Both the position numbers and the translations under genes were made by a program. A DNA stretch of 64,000 nucleotides, taken from Ganoderma boninense (taxonomy: Eukaryota > Basidiomycota > Agaricomycetes > Polyporales > Polyporaceae). The notes under the pieces were generated by a model. The model had not been told where the DNA came from, searched no databases, and saw nothing but the letters and a program-made list of their open reading frames with translations. The DNA lies in NCBI GenBank assembly GCA_002900995.3, contig CM035311.1, positions 2,604,001 through 2,668,000 of the forward strand. The letters are read 5' to 3'. Within the stretch, counting starts at the first letter, position 1, and every line of letters starts with the position of its first letter. This document shows positions 43,964 to 56,338 of this stretch, in pieces.

Positions 43964-45877
43964 CTACATCGCAACGGTCTGCAACAGGCTCTTCTTCACG
44001 AACTCCCGAGCGTTCCCGCCTGCCTCCGTGTACTTCGACAAGAACGCCTCGTCCCCGCGTGCTGCACAATCAGTCCAAGTCAGCGACCGAAAATTTACGC
44101 TGCAGCACCAGTTTGAGTTGGGAGGAAGGAGTGGCACTCACCGACATGTACCGCCTTCGTGTTCTGCCACACTTCGAAGATCGAGGCCGCCTCGTCGATG
44201 GTGAGTTGGTCGGGAACCGGGAAGTTCCGCAGGCCCTTGGCGTACTCGACGAGCTCAGGCTCGCGGCGAACGTAGGGATTTGACGGGACGTCGGGCACGA
44301 GGCCGAGCGCCTCCGTCAACTCGAGGGGAGTGCGGAACGTCGTGTTTTGGGTGGAGAGCGCCCCGAGGACAGCACCTCGTGCCTGGGAGCGTGTCAGCCT
44401 CATGCTACGAGAACATCACGGATTAAGTTGCGCACGAAGGACTGCTTTCCGCTCGCGAACTCGAGGAGCGTGCGCGGAAGAGCGAGGTGGTATGCCTTGA
44501 CCATCTTGAAGTACGGGTCGCGGTACGTAGACAGGTTGTACAGGGCCTGGAAGTCATCAATGGCAAGTAGTACCGGGAGCCTGAGAGAAGACGGATAGTG
44601 AGTCAATAGGCATCACCAAAGTATGGGCGAGGACTTGCTCCTTCTGCTTAGACAGTTCTGTGAACAGAACGCTGAGAACCGTCGGGGATGACTCTTGAGA
44701 TTCGAGCCCGATGTTAATCAGGTCTAGCAGTGATGAAGAGGTTCCGATCGTGGCGTCCTTGAAGGGATACGACCCCTGAACCCTCAAGTTCTTGATCAGT
44801 TTCTCATTGACGTCCACAAACCGCCTGAGCAGTTGCTGCGCGAAGGCTGGCTGGCCGTACGTCTGTGTTCGTGCGTCATAGACATAGGGTGTCGACGAGT
44901 TGACGAGGTTGATCCCTACAGGTTGTCGTACACGAAGGTTCAGGATCCGTGAAGGAGTAGGCTGCGGATACAAGTCACCGACCTCGAGGGATGTACAAGG
45001 TGATCCAGTCTTTCTGAATAGCATACTGTACTGCCTGGACGAGTAGGTAGCTCTTCCCGCAGCCAGACTTGCCGGCTATAGACACCGGAAGTCGTTAATC
45101 CCGGCGATGTATGACGTGGTTTGGGTTACACTCACTGAGGACGACCCGAGTCTGTGCGCTCGACGATCCAGCGGCCTTGTCGAGTTGGTCAAGTACCTCT
45201 ACAGTGGATTCTCGTACTACAGAGCACGGCCTCGAAAGGAGCATGTACTGTTGCGCATCCTGTTAGCACATATACTCGGCTCCGCAAACGCATGTACTGA
45301 CATCAACCAAGACGTTCGTGGGTAGACCGTACGCCTTGAGTGCTTTCGAGTCTCCGGTAGGGAACGCCATTGCTGTATTCGCTACTTCGGCAGTGAGTGC
45401 CTCCTGTGAGAGGGTGTCAAAAAGGAAATGCGTGGGGAATGAAAAGATGCGGACTGACTGAACGGAAGACAGGTAGTTGCAGCGTGGCTCGCAGATCACT
45501 CTCGAAGACAGGGTGTGCCAGATTGTTCACCGACATAGGACGGAACAGCTATTCCCCCATCATCATGGAAGTTTGTGAGTTCATGTAGACATGAGTTAGA
45601 GTCAAGGTTAACGCACCCCAGGATCGCGCGCACCCCGCTTCTTCTTCTCGTTCTTCGCATTGGGTCGGAACTTTGCTAAACACCAATGTTCTTCAGCGTA
45701 AACCGCGCAAATACCTTACATTCGATGATAGATATACGTACATGCGACCTTCTTCGCGGGCTTTGCAGGTGCAGCGTATCCACGAGTTTGGAAACCAACG
45801 GTGGTCGTGACAGCAGACGAGGTGGTGTGCACGCCGTAAGCGGAGCGTCCTGCGCGGAGAGCGGAGACCAAAGACAT
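43964..45877 (-). CDS. RSM23: Mitochondrial small-subunit ribosomal protein S29 (DAP3/Rsm23)
   Basis: Protein of about 445 residues from ten exons: 45877-45742, 45675-45617, 45548-45459, 45403-45302, 45247-45136, 45075-44983, 44915-44654, 44580-44436, 44382-44142 and 44061-43964. This GTP/ATP-binding protein belongs to the head of the mitochondrial small ribosomal subunit. An Arg/Ser-rich presequence (MSLVSALRAGRSAYG) fits mitochondrial import. Core motifs are RPCSVVRESTVEVLDQL, VVLTGKSGCGKSYLLVQAVQYA (P-loop across an intron) and PVLLAIDDFQALYN (Walker B). Two joins are uncertain: exon 5 may start at 45259 instead of 45247 (four more residues), and the exon 7 donor (GTCTAA at 44653) is weak but is the only one I found in phase with exon 8. 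Confidence 0.88.
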
Positions 45878-46178
45878 ATTGTAACGTCAAGCCCGGCGCA
45901 GCTCACGCCGCGAAACCAAGTCCAGACACGAGAGAGAAGTGGAGGCGGGAACCAGGCGGTAGAGCCGATGCCAGTGGTCGAGCTGCACTCGGGCGTCTGT
46001 TCCGCTGGACGAAAGAACGCATAAGCGCCTGCAGTGTCCATCCGGATCAGGGACGAAGATTATGTAATGTGAAGGGAGGCCAGAGCGATGTGAAGAACAT
46101 TTTGCAGCGGCATGAATCCAGCACGGAGACGGTGCGCTACAACTGTTTTTTTTGCCTTTTTCCACCATCTTCGCCTCC
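45878..46178. promoter_or_regulatory. Divergent promoter shared by RSM23 and BUD20
   Basis: 301 bp between the start codons of two outward-facing genes, one for a mitochondrial ribosomal protein and one for a cytosolic pre-60S factor. The layout suggests shared regulation. No known motif was identified. Confidence 0.5.
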
Positions 46179-46759
46179 ATGGGTCGTCTTCGGCGTTCTC
46201 GGACACATCATGCACAGCGGGACGTGCACAGGGCGGCGCGAACGAGGGTACGGACCCCTCCTGTTGTGATGTGAGAGGCCAGACATTGAAGAGCTTCCTC
46301 ATCTCATTCGCAGGCACGAACGCGGGATCTTGACCAGATTCAGCTGATTGACTTGGACCCAAAGGTACGACCCGTCGTACCCTGAGCTCCCGTTTCCCGG
46401 TAAATGAATCCGCCTCGCGACAGAATCGCGCCAAACTCGAAGCACAACCCCTAGACTATGAAAAGCCTGGCCTGGCACAACACTACTGCGTAGAATGCGC
46501 AAAGTGAGCCCCGATGTCGAACCCCGCTGCCGCATATATCCCGCATATTGAGTTCTTCTCCTCCTAATCCAGATACTTCGAGACGGATCACGCCCTCCGA
46601 TCTCACTGGAAAAGCAAGGTGCACAAGCGCCGCTGCAAGGCTCTCAAGGAGCCTGCATACACCATCGAGGAGTCAGAGCGTGCGGCTGGACTCGGCAGGG
46701 AAGCCAAACGCTCGACTACCACCGCAGACACTCCTATGGAGCAGGGCATGACTCCGTGA
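46179..46759 (+). CDS. BUD20: Bud20/ZNF593-type C2H2 zinc finger, pre-60S export factor
   Basis: Protein of 128 residues from four exons: 46179-46247, 46314-46364, 46424-46503 and 46573-46759 (387 nt, phases agree). Bud20 is a shuttling factor that helps export pre-60S ribosomal subunits. The basic N-terminus ([20 protein letters not shown]) is followed by TRDLDQIQL, then [20 protein letters not shown] and [20 protein letters not shown], which contain the C2H2 residues, and the family signature [14 protein letters not shown]. The zinc-finger Cys pair and His pair are on different exons. The length is normal for the family. Confidence 0.93.
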
Positions 46760-47415
46760 ACATGAGTTGTTGGTGTGGACGGAGCTGGGCCCCGCTGCAT
46801 AGCCCTGGTGCGATTAAGTTATTGAGTTCAGATGTACTATGACGATTCATTCTCACTGTAATAATGGTCATATTTCTGTTAGGATTTCCACGTTCCATGC
46901 AGGATGGCCCACACTCGTGGCGGAGGCATGGCCATGCCGTAGTACCCCCCCCCCTCCCCCTCCGCCAGGGACATCCACACAGGCAGCTGTATAGCAAGCC
47001 CTGAAGTTGACGCGGACAATGGATAGGATAGAAGACTTTGTCCGCTCGTTTTTGATTTAGGGCACACTATCTTCTGAGTCACCGCAGGAAGACCATGCAA
47101 CCCTAATTGCCAAAGCGCAGAGAACAAATGAAATCGAGATGCTACAGCAAGATACCAAACATACGAGAATATGACATGCGAGAATAATACAAGAATACTT
47201 TACCGTGCGTGAGATGCGTGCTTTTCGTGCGTCGTGATTCGTGAATACATCTCAATCATCACCCATCCAAAGGCGGAGACCCCTCAACCTCAACCTCGCC
47301 GACCCGTAACCACGTTCCCGAACCTCCCACCACGCGCGGCTCTGATCGTCTCCCCTACCGCCCGCTAGGCCACGGTGTCCCATCCCCACCTGTGGCTGAG
47401 GTCCCTCGTCCCTAC
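46760..47415. other. Convergent region between BUD20 and the small gene at 47416
   Basis: About 650 bp with a C-rich run near 46945-46972 (a C9-C10 tract, then CTCCCCCTCC). No coding sequence or RNA gene recognised. Confidence 0.5.
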
Positions 47416-47844
47416 TCAATCGTCGCCCGCCTCCCACGCCCTCCGCCCCTCTTCCAGCCCCTTGTACACCGGCTCCGGCCCGTAGATCGGGATGTCAAGG
47501 CGGTACGCGTTGAGGCGCCTGAGCGCACGGAAGGCCCAGTTCTGGCCGTCGCTCAGGTCGGTGCCCGCCAACGCGTCGTAGAACAGCCGGAGCTCCTGCG
47601 GCCTGACGGTCCCCACCTGAGTCCTGCCCCGGTATCCGCGGAGTCTCGTGATAGCGACGTTTTGCACAAAGGCGAAGCGGTAGCCCTGCGCTAGGCACCC
47701 GTCGGCGTAGTAGACGTCCCCAACGGGGAGCGGTAATTGCGGGTTCCGCCGATCCACGCTCGTCGCGACGGCAATGCAAAGCCGAAACGCCGTCGCAGAG
47801 GAAGTGCCAGCGAGTTGGATCACGTATACGGGATGAGCGGCCAT
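47416..47844 (-). CDS. Small uncharacterised protein, 142 residues
   Basis: Single-exon frame with an ATG start at 47844. The protein is compact and not low-complexity: an N-terminal VYVIQLAGTSSATAFRLCIAVATS, then PVGDVYYADGCLAQGYRFAFV, an aromatic/Leu-rich middle (ELRLFYDALAG) and a C-terminus ending in acidic AWEAGDD. I do not recognise the family. The codon pattern and balanced composition argue for a real gene, and the upstream 300 bp is gene-free, giving room for a promoter. It is not secreted or membrane-bound by eye. No function is assigned. Confidence 0.5.
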   Translation of the reverse strand: MAAHPVYVIQLAGTSSATAFRLCIAVATSVDRRNPQLPLPVGDVYYADGCLAQGYRFAFVQNVAITRLRGYRGRTQVGTVRPQELRLFYDALAGTDLSDGQNWAFRALRRLNAYRLDIPIYGPEPVYKGLEEGRRAWEAGDD

Positions 47845-50800
47845 GTTCGTCTCGTGTATGGAGTTGGATGTTGGTCTAAGAGTGTGGTTCGGCTTTAGAA
47901 CACGCGATCACATGGTCAGTCTCGCGTTCAAATTGTCGGGGTGCCCCAACCACAACCGCGGGAGGGAGAATGCTCACCTGACTGCCCAGTTTTGATCACA
48001 AAGTATGTACAAGAATGAAGGAAGGATGGTGTCGAGTGTGGGTGTGGCTGACTTAGTGGTGGTTGGAAGATGTGGACAGTGGAGTGTGTGTGGATGTCGT
48101 GGTTGGGGACGAGGAGCAAGTCGGTGCGTCGAACCCGAGGACTTTATACCCCGTCGCGTCGCTAACGAATTGTAAGTTTGATTGTGCGCTGGACTTCAGC
48201 TCGCTTATGGATGGGGTCGGGCCCTGCGGCGGAATGAGGACGCTCTTCCTTGTTGAATTCCCACGTTAATTTGTACTCATTCCACATGTTCCTCCTCACC
48301 AGGAAGCGTCGGCTAGGTGCTGTCTGTCTCTCTGCTTCTGAACTCATTGTCAGGTGTTCATGGCTTGCACCAGACAAACGCCCAATGGCTTCTCTGAACC
48401 AGGAGTCCGTGAGGTAACCGTTCTTTCCCCGGTGCCGCTGTCAGGGCGTTGATTGAGTGCAGTCTAGTTTCAAGCTATGAATTCCCAGTGCTTCCTTCTA
48501 CACTTCACCTTGATCAATAAAGAAAGTGGCCGCGTTCCCGGACATGCAACGGCCCCCTCAGGTGGCTCCCGGTGGTTGAGACTGCCAGTGCCCGTTTTCC
48601 TGTGAAAGTGTCTCCAACCCAGCCTGGACAGGGCACGTATTGCATGCATGTTCCAACCTTGCATGCTGTCTATCTCGATGCTGGCCCTCGTCCGCTCGGT
48701 GGAAGGCATCGGCCTCCAATGAGATTGTTCAAAATAAGACGCTCGGCCCGAAACGCGTGTTAATACTGAACACCTTCTTGACGCGTTCCCACATCAACTT
48801 CCTCGGCTTCGTACCAACTCCATTCCGAGCGCCTTCATTTGCAGCCTGGTCCGCCGGTCGGTTCCCGTGTCCATCAACGCCGGGCCTGGAGATCTGAACA
48901 CCCGCTCGCCGTCCGCAAAGCAGACCCATTCCGTCCAAATGAACTGGAATGTTCTGTGCAGACCGCGATGTTCGCATACTCCTTGCGCCAATCACGACAC
49001 GTTGTACTGCTGCAGCACTGGCGTCCAGACCCCCTGCCCATGGGTTCTCACCATTTGGCGTTCCCCCGTCGCCCCGTCGCACCCAAACTGCGTTCTCTTC
49101 CAGCCGGCTTTCCGGACCTCACGTTTTCAACATACCCCCTTCCCCAGAGGAGGAAGCAGGACGCCTGGGTTACTTCTTACCAGTTTCCTACCGTGACCTG
49201 AACGCGACGATGAGTCCGTCGGCAAGATCTGTGGTTAAGGTCCTTACGTACCGGGCTGGCAGATCAAGCTCAAGCCTTATCGCCGAAGGTGTCCCCGTGA
49301 CCGGTTTCTTCCCATATGATCCTTGGTTCCGATGGATCCTGAGGCCAGGCTCTTCAGAAGGACAACCTCCGATTGGACGCGACCAGGGCGGTCAGTCAAC
49401 GTAAGTCTCGACCTTTGCTTTGTTCTACCGCTTACCACAGGCGCTAACTGCCTCGTGGTTGATGCATATTAATATTGATGTCTCCTGATCTTAGCGGAGT
49501 CCAGAATCGGCGGGTCAAAGAGGTTCCTAACTCTGGAAATTTCGAGTACCAGGATCCAGACCTCTTGTGAGACAAGAAGGAATGTGTTGGTACGAAGCAC
49601 CGGCCGAGGTACTTACGTACTTGGGAGGGATGGAGAGAGCAGGCCTTGCTCCTGGATGACACCGGCGCATCCTCTCTGTGTGGTCATGGCCTGGTTACAA
49701 CACAAGCTTCATCGGCGTCGACCCAGGAGGTCTGGGACGGGCTTGTAAGTTGTGATCCACTGGAGGTCGTCCAGCGTATTATGCTAAAATTGCAGGTATT
49801 GGCGCCTAGCTTTCCGGAAGCTTCCCATGAAGAACGACGTGCGTGCGAGCCCTCATTGTTCCTGCGTACTATGTAGGCACGGACTGGTAAGTAGCTAGCT
49901 CTATGCCGGTTTTCACGAAGGCGTTCTGTCATTAATTTCAACCCGGGGCTTCGCCGGAGTAACTCTCCCAGTGTTCCCGGACCTCATTGTCTCCTGCATG
50001 CCGTTCCAAGCCTCCGCCACCCTTCATTTGCCCACTCATGTAGGGCGCGATTAACCTTCTATCCACGCTAGTGCAACATATCCGTAGGCACTGGTCGTGA
50101 CATAGCATCGATCAGCCCGACGACCCATAACCCGTCCGATCCCAATCATAGCCTCACTCACCCCAGGCCACCCGACTTCAAATCGGCCCTCCGCTCAGTA
50201 ATGTCGCCGCACCTTCGCTGGCGTATCATCACGAATCTGGCCAAGAACATCATATCGGCGCTCCGCTGAGAGCCACTCAGAGTTCCGCGCAGTACCCCAC
50301 GAAGGCTCAAACCCGGCGGTAGTAGGACCCTCTTCAAGTTCAAGTGGATTTCAGCCTTCAACTTGGCAGCGTTCTGAGCTTCATCACTAAGTACTAGGCT
50401 CGTTCAACACGCTGTCTCAGGACGTCGATGTCGCTCCAGCTGGCACACCTGGAAGGGCTGCAGCTTCCACCGCGAACCAGGGCCTTCGCCATGCACACAC
50501 AGCAAAATGAAAATGTGATCGGCCATAGCGGACTCAGTCCGTCAGAGACTCGGAGCAAGTAGTCGGCAGAACGCTCGCGGACCCGCTCCTCCCTTCGCTC
50601 CGCCTCAAAGTCCTGCTGCCGCCAGTCCTGCCATGCCCCTAAGACAATTTAACTCGTATCTTACTTAAGCCTGAGTGTAGCACGGAATGACCTGTGTGTG
50701 AAGGAGTGCATCCCGATCTCACCTCGACGATCATCGACGACGACGCGGCACAAACTTACCAAGTGCGCCACTTCCCAGAACGACTAGTGCTGCTCGCATC

Positions 50801-51445
50801 GCCGGCACACGGCTACGAGAGAGATCTCTGGGAGCCCCTAGGCGAAGATGCCGGCTCCCTCCAGACAGCTCTATGATCGCGCGGCCATCATGCATCGCCA
50901 ACGATCTTACCGACAAGTTGGTTGTGGGTGGATATGGCGCCTTATGGACGCTCGGTTCGTACTTACCCGCGCACCCTGAGCGTGCCGAGGGGAAGGAAAT
51001 ATCTGTTCGGTTGGGACGTGCGTGCGATGGCCATGAAAAGGAAAATAAAAGCAGTATTCGGGAACTCCATGGCGATTCATAAGGTCAACGCGACGAGTAA
51101 GAGATTTCACAAGCATGCAAGTGGGTGCGTAGTCCATGCCAAACGAGATGTGGACTTGCGGGAATCGGGATGCGTCGGGGTATACGAAACATTGAGAAGC
51201 AGGCAGAGAAAAATATGACTATACATGAGAGAGCGATGGCGATATTAGGCAGCGTCGTTCTGGTCCACATCACAATGTTAGAAGACAGGGGGGGTACGAA
51301 ATCTCGTCATTAAAGATAGAGCAGAAAAACAAACGGCAGCAGTAAAAACACAAACGCATAGATTATTAGGGTCTCTAAGCTCCAAGCAAAGCAACGCAAG
51401 AACGAAGGCGGGCGCGAGACCATGCGCGCCCACAAATATCACACT
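47845..51445. other. 3.6-kb region with no recognisable gene
   Basis: The longest gene-free stretch of the window. Open frames up to about 150 codons exist (48949-49404) but have Cys/Pro/Ser-rich, out-of-pattern content and no family motif. A short segment near 49671-49760 reads SVWSWPGYNTSFIGVDPGG in one frame between stops, and splice-like sites occur nearby (CAACGTAAGT at about 49398-49407), so a degraded or highly spliced gene is possible. I could not assemble a model on either strand. No terminal repeats, tRNA or transposase motifs seen. Confidence 0.4.
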
Positions 51446-54400
51446 TTACGCGTCAGAGTAGTACGAGTCGAAGAACGACTCGTCCTCGCGCACCTCCTCC
51501 TGCTCCTGGTCCTGCGCCGCAGGCTGCTCAGACATGAGCCGCGACTCCGCCTGCCCGAGATGGAGCGTCCCGCCCGCGCGCGCGCTGCGCTCGAGCAGGT
51601 CCTCCCACTTGTCCGCCTTCTCCTTCTCCGTCAGCACCCTTCGCGGGCTCTCCATCTCGCGGTAAGTCAGCGGCGAGCGCTTCTGCGATGCCGACACCGC
51701 CGACGACGGCGCGGACGCGGACGGATGCGGATGGGGAGACGTCGCAGAGGGCTGCCGCGAGGAGGCGGTGTAGCTCAGCGCGCCCGTGGACGGGCGCCGG
51801 AGCAGGCTCACGTCCACGCGCACCTGCGGAGGCCCGCGCGGCGTCTGGGGGGTGGGGGGCATGGCGGTCGACATCGACTGCGAGCGCGCGGGCACCTCGA
51901 CGTTGGGCGGCGCCGCGCGGCGAGCGCTGCGCCTGGGGCGAGGGGGCGGCTCGTTCAAGCCGAACTCGCCCAGAGGGGGTGGATGGCGGCATGGGCGGGC
52001 GTGCCGCTGCCGCCGCCGGTCGGCGCGTCGTCCATATTGAACGAGGTGGAGACGGGCGAGCCGGCGGCGCCTGTGGTCGCGCGGCGAGGGGGAAGGGGCA
52101 ATGAGGGGAACCTGCTGTCTTCGAAAGACGAGTTGACGATCTCGAAGGAGGGGTCCTCCGGGGGCGCGGTGTGCGAGCGGCTCCGTGTGCGTATGCGAGG
52201 CCGCTGTTGAGGCAGAGGCGCAGAACGAGGATTCTCCGAGGACTTGGTCATGAGGGACAGTTCGCTGGGCGAGATGATGTACTGACCGACCGCCTTCGGC
52301 ACCGGCGGGATTTCTTCGCCGTAGGACGAGAAGGACGATCGCGTAGATGATGTGGGGTAGTGGTTCGACATGCTGGACGTGGCCATATCAGAGGACCCTG
52401 GCGAAGATGAGCGAGTCGCCACGCTTGGCCGGTGACCAGAAGTGCTCGCGCGCGCCCTGACCGCGGTCGCAGTAGACGATCGTGCAGAGTTCCCGTTGGC
52501 GGTGCTCGCGCGAGGCGAACCCCCTGACGAGGGCGTCTTCGAGGAGGCAGATGACAAGTTCGGACGCACCCCAGACAGCGACGAGCGCGACTGCATGAAC
52601 CTGCGCAACAGCACCCCATTCTCGCCAACCTCCTCCCCATTGCCCCGTCCACTCGACATGTCCATCGTTGTGCGCCCGACCGGCAACGTTTTGAGGTTCG
52701 GCGGGAGTGCCGGGACCGGCGGCGGCGCGTCGGAAGCTGTAAATTTCTCGCGAAGCCCGCCTGTGCTGATCCGCTTCACGAGCTTCCACCACTTCGCGCT
52801 AGCCGAGGTGTCCTCCTCGTGCTCGTGGGCCCTCCCCTTCCCCGTCTTCGACAACGGAGACGGCCGGGAGCCTTCGCGCGGGGACGGGCTGTTCTTCGCC
52901 GCGGGGCTGAGCTTCGCCGACGGAGAATACTCGCGCTTGCCGTCCAGGGCCGTGTCGAGGTTGATCGGCTTGAGCGACGTCTTCGACGGCGTCCGTGAGA
53001 CGAGACGAGATTGACTCGACGTCGACGTATCTCGCGTGGGCGCCGGTTTGGAGCCGTCGTACGGCTTCCATTCGTCGCCCGAAGACGCAGGAAGCTCGCG
53101 CTGGTGTTCTCGCTCGCCGCGCTTGATCGACCCCGCGACCTTCTTCAGCGAACCCGAGACCTTCCTCGTGAGGCTTCGCGAACCAGGGCGCGTACTCGCC
53201 TTCGCGTTCGACGTCATCGTCGCGCGCGACTCGAAGCCATAATGCCAATCATCCTCGGGGCCGCCCACAGCTACCAACCGACCAGTCTCGCCTCCAAATA
53301 CTGTGTAATACGGCCCGCCAGTGCTCCCACCAGACTCTGCTCCACTCGATGCTAGACGCTCCGGGTGAGCAGACTTGACCTTGTCCGCTGATGAGGGTTG
53401 ATAAGCCTCGTTGAAAGACGCCGTCTCCGCCAGCTCCTCGCGACGCTGCTCCTGCTGCTTGTATGCGAGGGCAACAGCTCCTGCTGGTGTCAGCCCGACA
53501 GGGACATGCGGAATGTGTGGTGTCTTCGTCCGCGGGGGTGTAGGAGCTTGCAGCCCGCGAATATTAGGAGATGTCGCCGAAGGAATAGGAGGCGAGATGA
53601 ATGGTACGCCCGAGTCGGGCTGCTTGATGGATGTGGAGCGAGGAGGAGGGGTGATAGCGTCCTCTGTTCCAGGGCGGAAGTTACTGACAGTGGGCGTACT
53701 AGGGTTTGAGCGAGCGCTGGGGCGTCTGCGAAGGACGTTGCGCGAGGGTTTGCCTGTTTGGCTATCGCCCGAGGGTTCTCTGCGCTCCGGCGATGACGTA
53801 TGACCACGACGGGGAGCGGACGACGAGCGCGAGCCCACTGTGTTCACATTCAACGCGGTCCTCTCACGAGAAGGATCCGCACTCCTGGAGAGTGGAGGGC
53901 GAGAGACAGAGCTATCAGTGGGGTAGCGGGGATGGTCCACACGGCTTGAGGAGGGGTCGCGAGGAGAACGTTCCGAGTCGTGCATGAGCGACGTCGAGGC
54001 TGTAGAGGTTTGCATGGCCGGCTTGCTCATGAGGCGTTTTAGGTCCAAATGGCCACCGGCGTGGACAGATGATGCCGAACTTCTGTGGGGAGTGACCGCA
54101 CCAAAGGACCGGGATGAATGGAGGGGGTGGGAGGATGGGACTGGGCTCGGTGTGTGGTGGCGAGGGTGTGAGCCAGAGATGGAGAGGGCAACAGAACGCG
54201 TAGGGCTAGCAGAGAGCAGATAGTCTCGTGATGGGGGACGTTGCAATGTGCGACTTGAAGGCTGGCCGGAGTCCGAAAGCGAGCCCGAGCTGATGGACCC
54301 GGCTCGCAGCGATTTTCCAAAGCCGGGGAAGGGTCGTGAGAGCAAGGGCGGGGGTGCGGAAAACTCTGCAACATCGGAAAGCCACAAAGTTTGCGGAAGG

Positions 54401-54567
54401 GACTGCGAGGCTAAGTCGGAGGGCACGCAGCGGGAGGGATTGTGATTGGACTGCATGGGGGCGGGTCGGCAATCCGGAGTTTGGCGCGCCATACTGCAGT
54501 GAGCGGCATCGATGGGCTCATGACAAACCTGCTTCGCAGGTCGTGCGATATCGCACTGTGCAGGCAT
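51446..54567 (-). CDS. Long Ser/Pro-rich basidiomycete protein with an apparent frame break near 51975
   Basis: Two long frames form one gene of about 1040 residues. The first (54567 to about 51960) is Ser/Arg/Pro-rich with basic segments SRSLTRKVSGSLKKVAGS and WWKLVKRISTGGLREKF, and a Pro motif PPPVPALPP. The second continues in another frame with LGEFGLNEPPPRPRRS and ends LTEKEKADKWEDLLERSARAGGTLHLG then an acidic tail. The frames would be one if a G5 run at 51975-51979 held one more base; no good intron explains the shift. I do not recognise a domain; basic amphipathic stretches hint at membrane or cytoskeleton contact, which is weak inference. Alternative starts are ATGs at 54492 and 54456, after an upstream segment that may be leader. 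Confidence 0.6.
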
Positions 54568-56338
54568 ACTGCGGGTGCGGGTCGGGAGGGACCGTGAATA
54601 AATGGGGAGAGAGACACCACGTGGCTTGGGGATGGACTCACCGGAATGAAATAGATCAACGTCACAAGGAATAGTGCAGAGGTCTTCGAGACTTGTGTAG
54701 CACAGCTAATTAGGCCTGTGGGGAGGCTGGTGAGAGCTGGGGAGGGCGGGGCGGCGAGGAACGTTACCGACATCATTAAAGGAGAGGTGAAGTTAGGAGC
54801 CAGCGTAGCCTAAAACGGAAGAGGCGACGGAAGATGTGTGAGGCAAGGAGCGCAGGTCGTGAAAACGAGGACGTGTGGGGCGAGGGTGGCCCCCAGTAGG
54901 GATGGCGATGGAACGCAGGCTGAGGAGCGCGCTTGGTGGGATTCTGAATGGGCGGGCGGGGGCGTGGAGCACGGGGCCTGCGTCAGAGAGGAAGGAGAGA
55001 ATGGGGAAAGGACCGTGGTCAGAAAAGCGAGCGGAAGATTGAAAGGAGTGTCGGCAGGGGCGCGTCCGTCGTGGTCGTGTCGTCGTAGTCGATGAGCGCT
55101 ACAATGGCCTCGCGCCGAGCCTCGCCACTCGGCAATTTTGAATGAATTCCCTCCCACGCCCCGCCTTTGGCAATTCCCGACGCCCTCCCCTGATGCGCCC
55201 CTCGCCGCCTCCGAGTTTCGCCCGGTGCTCCCTCCTCCGCTCCCACGTCGTTTCTATGTGCCCATACGCGGTCGTGTTGCTAGAGGTTGCTAGCCTGTCT
55301 TCTTCCAAACTTTCCTGCTGCGTCGCGAAAACCACTGATAATCACTCACAATCCCCGCATTTGTAGAAACCGAGGACATCGTGGGGGCACCGGATACGTA
55401 AACGTGAATCCGTCGGCCGCTGGCCTCGCACCCTGCCCGCGATTTCATTTTCCCCAGAGACATGGGCATCGAGCCGGGTAGGATCGGATTCACAACGGAC
55501 GGCGATGACTCGGATCCTCTCCACCTCCAACCGACCCTGAGCCAAGCCATGCTTAGGGCTCTCGCTACATATTCTACAAACGCCTTACCACCTCGGGTTG
55601 GACCTGCAGCAGCCTACGAGGGACTACAATGCACACTTTCACTAGTTCTCCGCGTGGATTGTCAACAGCCATGTAGTAGACCCAAGAGCAAAAGAATCCA
55701 TCCGCTTGAAGCCGAAAGATGGTTAACTTCGGAAAAGTATCCTGAATACACGGCCGCCGTCATCTGTCACACAGTCCTATTGAAACAAATGTTCTGAGAA
55801 GCGATCGGACAGTGGTCATCTATCCACGTCTGCGTCACTCCTCGACATGACATTGACAATGCCAACAGGCGAGTCAGCTCTTCATCTAAACATGCAAGGT
55901 GTTTCTCGTCCATTAACGTTTCACCCAAGCTTCCCGTCCCATCCAAGGCTCCAAGCCGACGGTCGCCCTTACGTACAGCCCGACCTTGACATCGACGTCC
56001 CTTGCCCAAGGCAGAGATTTGACTGCCCGTTGGGAGCGTGCATAGAGTGACTAGTACGCGTACAAAATACATTGCACAACCACCCATCACCAAGAATGTG
56101 CATACTTACATACATACACACCTTCATGTTCCTGTCATGCACTAGCGTTCCGGCTGAGAGACAACCGACAGACACGGAAGATCCGAAGAATAAAAAAAAC
56201 AGTTCCACACCATAGCAACAACCGAGTCAAACGTACGCCCACGCCCACACGCCCACCTTCCCGTCGCCCCATCCCGCCCCGCCCCGCCCCGCCCCGCCTC
56301 ACCCTTCCCTGAACGCCTCGCCAGCATCCAGTCACGCG
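54568..56338. other. 1.8-kb intergenic region
   Basis: Holds the promoter and probable intron-bearing 5' UTR of the Ser-rich gene (splice-like GTAACG and AG sites near 54700-54770) and the 3' flank of the TMEM16 gene. A 111-codon frame at 55462-55797 has no recognisable motif. Nothing else seen apart from the CCCGC repeat at the right end. Confidence 0.45.
56273..56299. repeat. (CGCCC)n microsatellite
   Basis: Five tandem 5-bp units of the CGCCC/CCCGC type lie about 40 bp beyond the stop codon of the TMEM16 gene, in its presumed 3' UTR. Confidence 0.75.

Noticed and set aside
48700..49404. Coding gene on either strand (Cys-rich plus frame, or minus frames)
   Set aside because: No consistent chain of exons or recognisable domain; left as a gap.
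51422..52210. 262-codon plus-strand frame rich in Arg/Leu
   Set aside because: It is the antisense of a GC-rich Ser/Pro/Arg coding region and has the composition of a shadow frame.
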